Below are positions 34,101 to 42,815 of a stretch of DNA of 64,000 nucleotides, piece after piece; positions within the stretch are counted from its first letter, which is position 1, and every line of letters starts with the position of its first letter. This stretch comes from Dehalococcoidia bacterium (GTDB lineage: Bacteria; Chloroflexota; Dehalococcoidia; Bin125): NCBI GenBank assembly GCA_022828105.1, contig JAJEJC010000005.1, forward strand, positions 124,001-188,000. Direction: 5' to 3'. Under the pieces are notes generated by a model. That model had not been told where the DNA came from and did no database searches. It saw only the letters and a list, made by a program, of their open reading frames with translations. Position numbers and translations under genes: made by a program.

Positions 34101-35285
34101 ATGGTTGACTTCCACGACAACAGCGAAGAAGCTGCCTTCCGCACCGAGGTGAAATCGTTCATCCAGAACGAATTCCGACCGCGCCGAGAGCGGATGCGCG
34201 AAGAAGCACGGTCGGCGCAGCCGTTCGACCGCCCGCCCACCCAGCGCGAGTGGGAGAAGGAACTGGCCAATCGCGGCTGGGTCGCTCCAGCCTGGCCCCA
34301 GCAGTACGGCGGGGCCGGACTCTCGGTGATGCAGCAGTTCATCTTCAACGAGGAGATGGCCGAAGCCCGCGCCCCCCGGCCCGGGGGCATCGCGATCGGC
34401 ATGGCCGGCCCGACGATCATCACGATCGGCACTGACGAGCAGCAGCAGGAGCATCTGCCGCCAATCCTTAGCGGCGACGCGATCTGGTGCCAGGGCTACT
34501 CCGAACCCGGCTCCGGCTCCGACCTTGCCTCGCTCCAGACGCGCGCCGTCAAGGACGGCGACGACTTCGTGGTCAACGGCCAGAAGATCTGGACCTCGGG
34601 CGCGCACCGCTCCGACTGGATGATCTTGCTCGCCCGCACCGATCCCGACGCGCCCAAGCACAAGGGGATCACCTACTTCGTGCTCGACATGCACTCGCCG
34701 GGCGTCTCGACTCGGCCGTTGGTCAACATGGCCGGCACGCACGAGTTCAACGAGGTCTTCTTCGAGGATGTCCGCATTCCCCAGCGCAACGTGCTGGGCG
34801 AGGTCAACCGAGGCTGGTACGGCGCCGTGACCACGCTCGACTTCGAGCGCTCCAGCATCGGCTCCGCCGTCGGCATGCAGCAGTCGGTTGAGGACGTGAT
34901 CCGCTACGCCAAGGAGAACCGCGGCAGCGGACTCTCCTCGGTCGACCGGCGCGAGACCAAGATCGCCCTGACCGATCGCTACATCGAGACCCAGACCGCA
35001 CGGATGATTTCCTACCGCATCGTGTCGATGCAGAACCAGGGTCTGATTCCCAACCACGAGGCGTCAATGGCCAAGCTGTTCGCCATGGAACTCAACCAGC
35101 GCATCACGGCCACTGCAGTCAAGGTGCTCGGTCTGCACGGCCAGCTCCAGGGCAAGAACGCGCCGCGCCGGGGCCGACACGCCTACGGCTTCATCCGCTC
35201 GATTGCCAACACGATCGAGGGCGGCACCTCCGAGATCCAGCGGAACATCATCGCCACTCGGGGTCTCGGCCTGCCTCGCGGCTAG
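34101..35285 (+). CDS. Acyl-CoA dehydrogenase family protein
   Basis: 394 residues, FAD-dependent. The N-terminal helices DFHDNSEEAAFRTEVKSFIQ are followed by GYSEPGSGSDLASLQTRAVK (the FAD/substrate region), ILLARTDPDAPKHKGITYFV and HPLVNMAGTHEFNEVFFEDV-like beta domain, then the helical C-terminal domain with IEGGTSEIQRNIIATRGLGL. Such enzymes introduce a 2,3-double bond into acyl-CoA. A paralogue lies at 48351. Its substrate may be an unusual acyl or aryl-CoA, consistent with the many CoA-transferases. Convergent overlap of four bases with the next gene. Confidence 0.93.
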   Translation: MVDFHDNSEEAAFRTEVKSFIQNEFRPRRERMREEARSAQPFDRPPTQREWEKELANRGWVAPAWPQQYGGAGLSVMQQFIFNEEMAEARAPRPGGIAIGMAGPTIITIGTDEQQQEHLPPILSGDAIWCQGYSEPGSGSDLASLQTRAVKDGDDFVVNGQKIWTSGAHRSDWMILLARTDPDAPKHKGITYFVLDMHSPGVSTRPLVNMAGTHEFNEVFFEDVRIPQRNVLGEVNRGWYGAVTTLDFERSSIGSAVGMQQSVEDVIRYAKENRGSGLSSVDRRETKIALTDRYIETQTARMISYRIVSMQNQGLIPNHEASMAKLFAMELNQRITATAVKVLGLHGQLQGKNAPRRGRHAYGFIRSIANTIEGGTSEIQRNIIATRGLGLPRG

Positions 35286-35746
35286 CTTCCCAGGATCAGG
35301 TCCGCGTTCAGATCCTCCGGCTCCAGTTGAGCCGGAGGATTGAACCACGCGCACAGACCGAACAACACCCGTCGCGGTTCACCGCAGGCGATCCGAACAC
35401 TCGCCGACTGCCAGGCGTGATTCAGGTAGATCCCGCCTCGCCGCTGACCGGGAATTCGGCGTTGAAACGTCAGGCCGTCCGGCTCTCGCGCGTCGTGGAT
35501 GATCAACCGCGACCCATCGATCAGTTCCGAGATTGCAGCCGCGGTCGACGCCGCTGACGTGTCGTCGCCTCGCGTCGCGACGATCCACACTCGCTGACTG
35601 CGTGGAATCGCCGATTCACCCAGCCGTGCCGTGATCATTCGTGCCAGCGTCGCTGCCTGATCCGCATCGAGGCGATCCGACACCGCAATCGCCACGTCGT
35701 CACGGTGATCGACAGACAGGTCTCGCAGAGCGTCGGGCATCATCAT
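35282..35746 (-). CDS. LarA/DUF2088 N-terminal-domain-like protein (short)
   Basis: 154 residues. The body resembles the N-terminal domain of nickel-dependent lactate racemase LarA: an AIAVSDRLDADQAATLARMI helix, RVWIVATRGDD where LarA has a VATGxHRP-type loop, LIIHDAREPDGLTFQRRIPG, and GIYLNHAWQSASVRIACGEP. LarA itself is about 420 residues; the C-terminal domain and the usual His motif are absent, so it is not expected to be a racemase. ATG at 35746 overlaps the stop of the preceding gene (ATGA). It is last of the three-gene esterase operon. The resemblance is moderate. Confidence 0.55.
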   Translation of the reverse strand: MMMPDALRDLSVDHRDDVAIAVSDRLDADQAATLARMITARLGESAIPRSQRVWIVATRGDDTSAASTAAAISELIDGSRLIIHDAREPDGLTFQRRIPGQRRGGIYLNHAWQSASVRIACGEPRRVLFGLCAWFNPPAQLEPEDLNADLILGS

Positions 35747-36330
35747 TGCCGCTCCAACATCCAGGTCACGATACGACCGGACAAGTCTTCGCCATCGTCG
35801 ATCCGGAGTACGGGCGCGCCTCCGCAATCGACCGGGGTCGGCGCGTCGACGGATTGCACGACGACCACGCCCGACCAGTCGCCGCGCAGGCCGTCTCCTG
35901 CGCAGAGCGCGTCCATGGCGCTGCCGGCGAAGCCCGCCAGGAACAAGCCATCGACCGGAGCGAACATGTCCGCCAGCGCCGCCAGTTTGCGCAGCTCGGC
36001 CGGCGTGGGTGCGACCGTGGCGGGCACCAGGCCCAGCCCGGCGGCTTCAACATGATCGAGCAGTCCCAGCTCCCGCAGCGCCGACCAGACATGGCGCTCG
36101 TCATCCGCTAACACCACGACTAGGATCAGCGAACCCGGCGGCTCGTCGGGGACAATCAGCGCCGCCGCCGGTTGTTCGCGGATCAGCACGACGGTGTGTT
36201 CCTGCGCCAGATCGCGCGTGGCCGCATCAAACGTCGGTTCCGACGTGCCGAACAGGTAGAGATAGATCAACACCGCAATGAACGCGACCAACGGCACGGC
36301 CAGACCAAGCATCGCGAGCTTGCGGCGCAT
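35743..36330 (-). CDS. Membrane-anchored protein, possible degenerate esterase-fold relative of the upstream lipoprotein
   Basis: 195 residues. One N-terminal hydrophobic anchor (LAMLGLAVPLVAFIAVLIYL) precedes a soluble domain. In the second half, VDGLFLAGFAGSAMDALCAG through GAPVLRIDDGEDL parallels the alpha/beta-hydrolase segment of the upstream protein (VGYSNGGFMAYRLACDG ... PVSVLQIHGTAD), but the nucleophile elbow G-x-S-x-G is replaced by GFAGS, so it would be catalytically inactive. I regard this as a possible pseudoenzyme; it might also be unrelated. It starts six bases after the lipoprotein gene and overlaps the next start. Confidence 0.6.
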   Translation of the reverse strand: MRRKLAMLGLAVPLVAFIAVLIYLYLFGTSEPTFDAATRDLAQEHTVVLIREQPAAALIVPDEPPGSLILVVVLADDERHVWSALRELGLLDHVEAAGLGLVPATVAPTPAELRKLAALADMFAPVDGLFLAGFAGSAMDALCAGDGLRGDWSGVVVVQSVDAPTPVDCGGAPVLRIDDGEDLSGRIVTWMLERQ

Positions 36331-36336
36331 CGTGCC

Positions 36337-38271
36337 TCAGTCCGTCCGCGACTCGACAAGGAGCCAGTGCAGGAGGTGATCGGGCCAGTCATCGTTGAAG
36401 AAGGGATAGTGGTCGGCTCCCGTGACTGTCCAGAGCTCAACTGTGATCGCTCCCGCGCAGCCGTCGCGGTACCGCCGCACATCGGTCTCAGCGCCGTCCA
36501 GAACATCTTCAAGGTCGATTGCAGGCAGAAGCGACGGGTGCGCGAGATCGCAGCCGGCTCGATCCGCCCAGCGCTCAATCAGTTCCACCGCGCCCGGATA
36601 GCCGCCCGAGAACTCTCCGGTGCCTGCATAGGGGATGTCGAGGTCGGCAGTGCCGTGTATCTGCAACACCGAGACCGGCGCCGCGTCCTCGCAGCGCTCG
36701 GGATCGCCAAAGGACGACCCAGCCTGGCTGACGATTGAGACGAGACCATCCAGCCCGTCGCAGGCCAGTCGATAGGCCATGAATCCACCGTTCGAGTAGC
36801 CGACCACGTGTACGCCCGATATGTCCACGACTTCCCGTGTCTCAGCGACCAGCCCGCTAAGCCAGCCGTAGTCGTCGACGGCGTTCTCATCGAAGTTGCA
36901 GCATGCGTCGGTCGCGTTCCAGAACGCGTTTCCGCGCGAGTCGGTCGTTCCCTGCGGCGTGATCAGTGCGAAGCGATACTCCTGTACGCGCTCCGACAGT
37001 CCGAAGTACCAGTCGTGCGCTTCGGCCTCGCCCGAGTAACCGTGCAACGACAGCACCAGCGGAATCGACTCGCCCTCGGCTCCCGGCGGGAACTGCAGGC
37101 GAGCGGTCCGCTCCCCGCCGATCAGGCGCTCCTGGACTTCCGACGCCGACTGCGTCGCCGCTTCGTACCGCTCTGCTATCCAGTCGAGGATGCGAGGCGT
37201 GAAGTCCGTCTGCCAGACCAGCGGTACGTGGCCGCCGCCCTCGATGGTCCACAGCTCCATCACGGTCCGGTTTACGCAACCCTGCTCGAACCGCTTGATC
37301 GTGGTTTCGTCGCCCTCGACCGCCATGTCAGTGTCAATCTGATCACGCTCGACAATCCCCGAGGGATCGCAACCGGCCCGCTCTGCCCAGCGCGTCACCG
37401 ACGCCCATGCTCCCGGCACCGGCTGCCGATCCGGATCGGGATGGGTCGGCAATCGACCGCCTTCGTAGAGGACGAGCTCATCTTCCGTCCCGTGGATTTG
37501 CAACACCGAGAGCGGCTTCGGCGCGCGGCAGCTCGCCGCATCCGAGTGCGCGCCCCCGGCCAGACTGACGATCGCGGTCAGACCGGGTACGTCCTCGCAG
37601 GCCAGGCGGTACGACATGAATCCGCCGTTCGAGTGGCCCACGGCAACGACCTGGTCGAATGCGGCAATCTCACGCGCCTCGGCGATCAACGACGTGAGGT
37701 AGCCGACATCGTCGACTTCGGCGTCGAAGATGTCGCAGCATTCGTCGGTGCCGTTCCAGTGCCGCGCGCCGAACTGGTCGAGCGTTCCTTCCGGATACAG
37801 CACGCCGAACCCGCGCTCGTCGATCCAGCGCGAGAGCTGGAAGTACTCGTCCACCTGTCTCGCGTAGCTGCCGTATCCGTGCAGCAGCAGGATCAGCGGG
37901 CGCGGCGTCGTCAGATCGGCCCCGACCGGCACGACCAGCGAGGCTGGGCGATTGCCGCCGAGCACAAACTTGTTCTGAGCCGCTGCTTCCTGCTCGGGCT
38001 GCTCCTCCGGCTCGGCAGCCGATGCCTGCTGGGACGATTGCTGTTGAGCCTGGTCAGCCTGGCTCTGCGAATCCTGTTGTTGAGCCGGCGTCTCTTGCCG
38101 CTCCGATTCCTCTGGCGCGGCCTGCGCAGCTTGATCCTGGTCCGGTTCAGCGTCAGCCGTTTCTTCCGTCTTCTGCGTCTCGGGCAGCGTCTGCTCAGAC
38201 TCGCCGCTGCAGGCGATCGCACACACGCCCAGCAGCAACACCACGACAGCGAACACCAGGAGTCGACGCAT
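36337..38271 (-). CDS. Lipoprotein with two tandem PHB depolymerase/feruloyl-esterase-like (LpqC) domains
   Basis: 644 residues. Signal and lipobox (LLLGVCAIAC, Cys21), then a 75-residue Gln/Glu/Ala-rich linker, then two homologous alpha/beta-hydrolase domains (about 100-370 and 380-640). Nucleophile elbows are GHSNGG (Ser214) and GYSNGG (Ser493). Oxyanion-side HG dipeptides stand at 131-132 and 410-411, and each domain carries a paired-cysteine motif (DECCD, DACCNF), as in LpqC/PHB depolymerases. The likely role is cleavage of polyester, acetyl-xylan or feruloyl esters at the cell surface. First gene of a three-gene unit. Confidence 0.9.
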   Translation of the reverse strand: MRRLLVFAVVVLLLGVCAIACSGESEQTLPETQKTEETADAEPDQDQAAQAAPEESERQETPAQQQDSQSQADQAQQQSSQQASAAEPEEQPEQEAAAQNKFVLGGNRPASLVVPVGADLTTPRPLILLLHGYGSYARQVDEYFQLSRWIDERGFGVLYPEGTLDQFGARHWNGTDECCDIFDAEVDDVGYLTSLIAEAREIAAFDQVVAVGHSNGGFMSYRLACEDVPGLTAIVSLAGGAHSDAASCRAPKPLSVLQIHGTEDELVLYEGGRLPTHPDPDRQPVPGAWASVTRWAERAGCDPSGIVERDQIDTDMAVEGDETTIKRFEQGCVNRTVMELWTIEGGGHVPLVWQTDFTPRILDWIAERYEAATQSASEVQERLIGGERTARLQFPPGAEGESIPLVLSLHGYSGEAEAHDWYFGLSERVQEYRFALITPQGTTDSRGNAFWNATDACCNFDENAVDDYGWLSGLVAETREVVDISGVHVVGYSNGGFMAYRLACDGLDGLVSIVSQAGSSFGDPERCEDAAPVSVLQIHGTADLDIPYAGTGEFSGGYPGAVELIERWADRAGCDLAHPSLLPAIDLEDVLDGAETDVRRYRDGCAGAITVELWTVTGADHYPFFNDDWPDHLLHWLLVESRTD

Positions 38272-38368
38272 GGCTGCCAGCCTATCGCGGGAGCGGATCG
38301 CCGCGTGTCCCGACTGCTAGCCTTCCAGCGCACCGACTCGCGATGCGAGAGCCGATTGGAGCCGACCA

Positions 38369-39409
38369 ATGCGACGCGCCGCCTGGAATGCCGACCGCAC
38401 CCTGAGCGTCCATGACGATCCCAATCGAGCGCCCGCCGAGGGTGAAGTGCGCGTGCAGGTCGTCAACGCGGGCATCTGCGGATCCGACTTGCACTGGTAT
38501 CGCGGCGACTTCATACCGCAGGCGATGCGCACGCCCGGACACGAGATCGGCGGCATCGTCGCCGCGGTCGGCACCGGCGTCGATCACGTGCAGGAAGGCG
38601 ATATCGTCGGCGTCGAGCCGCTGCTGCGCTGCGGCGAGTGCGGCTACTGCATCTCCGGCCACTACAACCAGTGCCAGGTCGCCGGTGGACTGATCGGCAT
38701 CGCCGTTGACGGCGGCATGGCGCAGGATGTCTTCGCGCCCGGCGTGGCTGTGTTCAAGGCCCCGCCCGGCGTCGACGGCGAGGTCGCCGCGATGGCTGAG
38801 CCGCTCGCCTGCGGCGTTCACGGTTACAACATGGCGACCCTCGGCCAGGGCGAGACCGTCCTCGTCATCGGCGCCGGGACTATCGGACTCACCGCCCAGC
38901 TCGCGGCACAGGCCGCCGGAGCCAACGTCATCGTGCTCGCCAGACACCCGCATCAGCAGGAAGCGGCCCGCCGCCTCGGAGCGGCCGAGGTCATCGGCGA
39001 GGACGAAGCCGGACAACGTCGCCTCAAGGAACTCACCAATGACGACGCAATCGACGTCGTCGCAGAATGCGTCGGCGGCCACGCCGACACGATCCGCCAG
39101 TCGGTCGATGTCGTCCGACGCCTGGGGCGCGTGATCGTGCTTGGCGTCTTCGCCATCGACAGTGCCGGCCTCAATCCGCTCACCCTGCTGGGCAAGGAGA
39201 TCACGATCGTCGGCGCAGTCACGTACGGCAAACTCGGAGGCCGCGCCGCCGACTACCAACAGGCCCTTGACGTGCTCACCGGATGCAGCGAGGAAGCCCG
39301 CTCGCTGATCACGCACCGCTACAACCTCGCCGCTGTCAACGAAGCCTTCGAGACCGCCCTGGACAAGTCGTCCAAATCAATCAAGGTGCACATCACGCCC
39401 AACGCGTGA
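38369..39409 (+). CDS. Zinc-binding polyol/threonine-dehydrogenase-like alcohol dehydrogenase
   Basis: 346 residues, MDR superfamily. Catalytic region NAGICGSDLHWYRGDF, GHEIGG, and here the structural zinc lobe is complete (CGECGYCISGHYNQC, four cysteines), unlike the dehydrogenases at 1 and 11624. The NAD motif is VLVIGAGTIGLTAQLAA. The set of signatures is near sorbitol/L-idonate/threonine dehydrogenases. Divergent from the esterase operon, about 97 bases away. Substrate not resolvable. Confidence 0.93.
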   Translation: MRRAAWNADRTLSVHDDPNRAPAEGEVRVQVVNAGICGSDLHWYRGDFIPQAMRTPGHEIGGIVAAVGTGVDHVQEGDIVGVEPLLRCGECGYCISGHYNQCQVAGGLIGIAVDGGMAQDVFAPGVAVFKAPPGVDGEVAAMAEPLACGVHGYNMATLGQGETVLVIGAGTIGLTAQLAAQAAGANVIVLARHPHQQEAARRLGAAEVIGEDEAGQRRLKELTNDDAIDVVAECVGGHADTIRQSVDVVRRLGRVIVLGVFAIDSAGLNPLTLLGKEITIVGAVTYGKLGGRAADYQQALDVLTGCSEEARSLITHRYNLAAVNEAFETALDKSSKSIKVHITPNA

Positions 39410-39416
39410 ACGACGC

Positions 39417-40367
39417 CTAGAAGATCGCCAACGGATTCGCAGGACTTCCCGTCCCGCCGATGATCCGCAGTGGGCTGAGCACGAACTGAAACTCGTGCCG
39501 TCCGTATCGGTCCGCCGCCGCGGCGACATCCTCGAGTTGCATGTTGTCCATCAGCCAGAGACCCATGTGCACGATGCCGACCGCGTGGATCGGAATCCGC
39601 AGCGTCTCGTAGCCGGAGGGATTCACATCCGTCGCCGTGTCCGCGCCGATCACCGCGACTCCGCGCTCGTGCAGCCAGGGCAGACACGCGACATGCCAGC
39701 CCGGGAATCCCGTCTCTAGCAGCGGCTCGCGACCCACCTCGCGCTTGCGCCTGCCGTAGCCGGTGCGCAGCAGCACGGCGTCGCCCTCACGCACCGTGAC
39801 GCCCTGACGCGCCTCCGCCGCCTCCAGGTCCTCAGGGAAGACGCCCTCGCCCGGCTCCATCCACTCGACGCCCTTGACCGCCGCCACGTCGAGCAACACC
39901 CCGCGCGTCACGATCCCGTCGCGCAACTCGGTGATCGGCAGATGTGTCGCGCCGCCCGTTGAGTTGACCAGCCGCGCCTCTTTGCCGTTGTACATCTTGC
40001 CGTCCCAGAAGATGTGGCACAGACCGTCCAGGTGCGTAATCGCGTAGCCGTGATAGACCAATCCGAAGAACTCCATCGCCCCGCCCATGCGCGACACGCC
40101 CGCCTCGGCGATCGCCGCCGCCGACTCGCCCGTCGCCACCATGAATCGCTGCGGCGTGCCCATCGCATGGTCGGGCTGGTGCACGTTCTCGATGTCCCAC
40201 GCGCACGAGACCGACACGCCCTCCGAGACCAATGCCGCCGCCGCCTTGCGCACCTCGGGCGTTACGTAGTTCAGCGTCCCAAGCTGGTCATCGTCGCCCC
40301 AGCGTCCCCAATTGGACAACGAATCCATCATCGCCATCACTTCGGGTTCGGTCGGAATGTTTGGCAT
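39417..40367 (-). CDS. Cyclase family protein (kynurenine formamidase-like metal-dependent hydrolase)
   Basis: 316 residues. The metal-binding HxGxxxD-type motif appears as YAITHLDGLCHIFWDGKMY (in part), and the protein begins with the SNWGRWGDDDQLGTLNYVTP segment of long bacterial cyclase-family members. The family hydrolyses amide or ester rings, for example N-formylkynurenine or related isatin-type substrates. The ATG at 40367 has AAAGGA before it; the much longer frame upstream is an antisense artefact over the beta-lactamase-like gene. It converges with the dehydrogenase, seven bases between stops. Confidence 0.9.
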   Translation of the reverse strand: MPNIPTEPEVMAMMDSLSNWGRWGDDDQLGTLNYVTPEVRKAAAALVSEGVSVSCAWDIENVHQPDHAMGTPQRFMVATGESAAAIAEAGVSRMGGAMEFFGLVYHGYAITHLDGLCHIFWDGKMYNGKEARLVNSTGGATHLPITELRDGIVTRGVLLDVAAVKGVEWMEPGEGVFPEDLEAAEARQGVTVREGDAVLLRTGYGRRKREVGREPLLETGFPGWHVACLPWLHERGVAVIGADTATDVNPSGYETLRIPIHAVGIVHMGLWLMDNMQLEDVAAAADRYGRHEFQFVLSPLRIIGGTGSPANPLAIF

Positions 40368-40475
40368 CGGTTGGTCCTTTCCAGGTCCCGTAGACGCCGA
40401 CAGACTACTCGTTGTGTGACCCGCCGACCTGCTAGCGTTGCCTGCGAACCAACGCACTGATAAGGAACCACCCAA

Positions 40476-41639
40476 ATGTCCGACACCCCGATCCACGGCT
40501 GGACCGACCCCAGGTTCGACGCCGTCCGCGACGCATTCGCGGCCAACTTCGCCGAACACGGCGAGGTCGGCGCGGCCATCTCGATCTACCACCACGGCGA
40601 GCCGGTCGTCGACCTCTGGGGCGGCTGGTACACGCCCGAACGCGATCGCGAGTGGGACCGCAACACGCTGGTCAACGTCTTCTCCACCACCAAGGGATTG
40701 ACTGCCTTCTGCGCCCACCGACTGGCAGAGGAAGGCCGGCTCGACTTCGACGCGCCCGTGGCCGAGTACTGGCCCGAGTTCGCCGCCGCCGGCAAGCAGG
40801 ACATCCCGGTCCGCTACCTGCTCTCGCACCGCGCCGGCATGGCCGCCGTCCGGCGCGACATCACGCTCGACGAGATGTTCGACTGGGACACGATCACCTC
40901 GGCCCTGGCCGAGCAAGAGCCCTGGTGGTCACCCGGCGAACAGCACGGCTATCACGCGCTGACCTACGGTTGGCTCGTCGGCGAGGTCGTGCACCGCATC
41001 GACGGACGCGGCATCGGCCGTTACTGGTGGGACGAGTTTGCCGCCCCGCTCGGACTCGATGCGCACATTGGTACCGGACCCGAGTTCGACGGACGCATCT
41101 CCACCCTGATCAATGCGCCCGTCGATCCCGACGCGCCGACCCTGCTCGACCTGCTTGGCGACGAGAACTCGGTCGGCGCCCGCGCGTTCACCAACCCTGG
41201 CACCGTCGCGCCGGACGGCGACAACATCACCAGCATGCGCGGCTGGCGCGCTGCCGAGATACCGGCCGCCAACGGTCATTGCACCGCTCGCTCGCTGGCC
41301 CGCATCTACGGCGGCGCCGTCGACGGAGGCGAGATCGACGGCATCCACATCATCGATCCCGACACGCTCGAGACCGCACTCATCGAGCAGTCCAATGGTC
41401 CGGACACCTGCCTGATGATCCCGACCCGCTTCGGGCTCGGCTTCATGCTCACCGGCGAGTTCCTCCCGCTCGGACCGAACCCGCGCTCCTTCGGTCACCC
41501 CGGCGCTGGCGGCTCGCTCGGCTACGGCGACCTCGACGCCAACATCGGCTTCGGCTACACGATGAACCAGATGCAGAACAACCTCAGCGGCGACCCCAGG
41601 GTTCAGGGCCTGCTCAACGCCGTCTACGCCTCGCTGTAA
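40476..41639 (+). CDS. Serine hydrolase, class C beta-lactamase fold (tandem copy 1)
   Basis: 387 residues, beta-lactamase (PF00144) fold. Nucleophile motif S-x-x-K in FSTTKGL; YHALTYGWLVGEVVHR corresponds to the second conserved Tyr motif; SFGHPGAGGSLGYG to the third (H-x-G). No signal peptide, so a cytosolic esterase like EstB-type enzymes is more likely than a periplasmic beta-lactamase. First of three close tandem paralogues separated by nine bases each; AAGGA precedes the ATG. Confidence 0.92.
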   Translation: MSDTPIHGWTDPRFDAVRDAFAANFAEHGEVGAAISIYHHGEPVVDLWGGWYTPERDREWDRNTLVNVFSTTKGLTAFCAHRLAEEGRLDFDAPVAEYWPEFAAAGKQDIPVRYLLSHRAGMAAVRRDITLDEMFDWDTITSALAEQEPWWSPGEQHGYHALTYGWLVGEVVHRIDGRGIGRYWWDEFAAPLGLDAHIGTGPEFDGRISTLINAPVDPDAPTLLDLLGDENSVGARAFTNPGTVAPDGDNITSMRGWRAAEIPAANGHCTARSLARIYGGAVDGGEIDGIHIIDPDTLETALIEQSNGPDTCLMIPTRFGLGFMLTGEFLPLGPNPRSFGHPGAGGSLGYGDLDANIGFGYTMNQMQNNLSGDPRVQGLLNAVYASL

Positions 41640-41648
41640 GACGACACC

Positions 41649-42806
41649 ATGACCGCCCCCATCCACGGCTGGAACGACCCTCGCTTCGACGCCGTCCGTA
41701 CCGCCTTCGAAGAGAACTTCGCATCCGCCGACGAGGTCGGGGCGGCCGTCGCCGTCTACGTCAACGGCGAGCCCGTCGTCGACCTGTGGGGCGGCTGGTA
41801 CGCGCCCGACCGCGAGCGCGAGTGGGATCGCAACACGCTGGTCAACGTGTTCTCCTCGACCAAGGGCCTGGTCGCTTTCTGCGCCAACCGGCTGGTCGAG
41901 CAGGGCCGGCTCGACCTCGACGCCCCCGTCGCCCGCTACTGGCCTGAGTTCGCGCAGGCGGGTAAGGCCGACATCCCCGTGCGCATGCTGCTCAATCACC
42001 AGGCCGGCATGGCCGCCGTCCGACGACCGCTGGTCCTGGAGGACTACTTCAACTGGGAGACGGTCACCACGGCGCTGGCCGAGCAGGAACCCTGGTGGAC
42101 TCCGGGTGAGCAGCACGGCTATCACGCCATGACGTTCGGCTGGCTCGTCGGCGAGGTGATTCGCCGCGTCGACGGCCGTAGCGTCGGGCAATACTTCCGC
42201 GAGGAGTTCGCCGCACCGCTGGACCTGGATGCTCACATCGGCACCGGACCCGAGTACGACGCCCGCATTTCCTCGGTGATCGAGCCGCAGGCTGACTTCG
42301 CCACCGGACCCAGCGACGCCTTCGGCGAGCGTGGCAGCGTCGGCTTCAACGCGATCTACAACCCGCCGATCTTCAATCCCGGCGGACCCGCCGTCGCCTC
42401 GCGCCGCGACTGGAAGGCGGCGGAGATCCCGGCCGCCAACGGCCACGCCACCGCCCGCGCCCTCGCCCGCATCTACGGCGGCGCCGTCAATGGCGGCGAG
42501 ATCGACGGTGTCCACGTGATCGATCCCGACACGCTCGCGCGCGGTGTCGGCGTGGAATCGAGCGGCCAGGACGCCATTCTCCCGGTTCCCACGAAGTTTG
42601 GCCTCGGCTGGGGACTAATGGGCGAGGCGACGCCACTCGGGGCCGATCGCCGAGCCTTCGGTCACGGTGGAGCCGGGGGATCGCTCGGCTTCGGCGACCT
42701 CGACGGGGGCATCGGCTTCGGCTATGTCATGAACCGCATGGGCGCCGACGCCGTCGGCGATCTGAGAGCCTTCACCCTGCTCGCCGCCGTCTACGAATCC
42801 CTGTAG
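41649..42806 (+). CDS. Serine hydrolase, class C beta-lactamase fold (tandem copy 2)
   Basis: 385 residues. FSSTKGL gives the S-x-x-K nucleophile, YHAMTFGWLVGEVIRR the Tyr motif, FGHGGAGGSLGFG the third motif (Gly where copies 1 and 3 have Pro). The same GWNDPRFDAVR start and WGGWYAPDREREWDRNTLV segment as the other copies show recent duplication. A middle segment (SSVIEPQADFATGPSDAFGE) differs from copy 1, suggesting altered substrate access. Nine bases follow copy 1. Confidence 0.92.
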   Translation: MTAPIHGWNDPRFDAVRTAFEENFASADEVGAAVAVYVNGEPVVDLWGGWYAPDREREWDRNTLVNVFSSTKGLVAFCANRLVEQGRLDLDAPVARYWPEFAQAGKADIPVRMLLNHQAGMAAVRRPLVLEDYFNWETVTTALAEQEPWWTPGEQHGYHAMTFGWLVGEVIRRVDGRSVGQYFREEFAAPLDLDAHIGTGPEYDARISSVIEPQADFATGPSDAFGERGSVGFNAIYNPPIFNPGGPAVASRRDWKAAEIPAANGHATARALARIYGGAVNGGEIDGVHVIDPDTLARGVGVESSGQDAILPVPTKFGLGWGLMGEATPLGADRRAFGHGGAGGSLGFGDLDGGIGFGYVMNRMGADAVGDLRAFTLLAAVYESL

Positions 42807-42815
42807 GAGAAGACC

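Noticed and set aside
39417-40916. A 499-residue reading of the cyclase gene
   Set aside because: The first about 180 residues are antisense to the first beta-lactamase-like gene; homologues and ribosome site fit the start at 40367.
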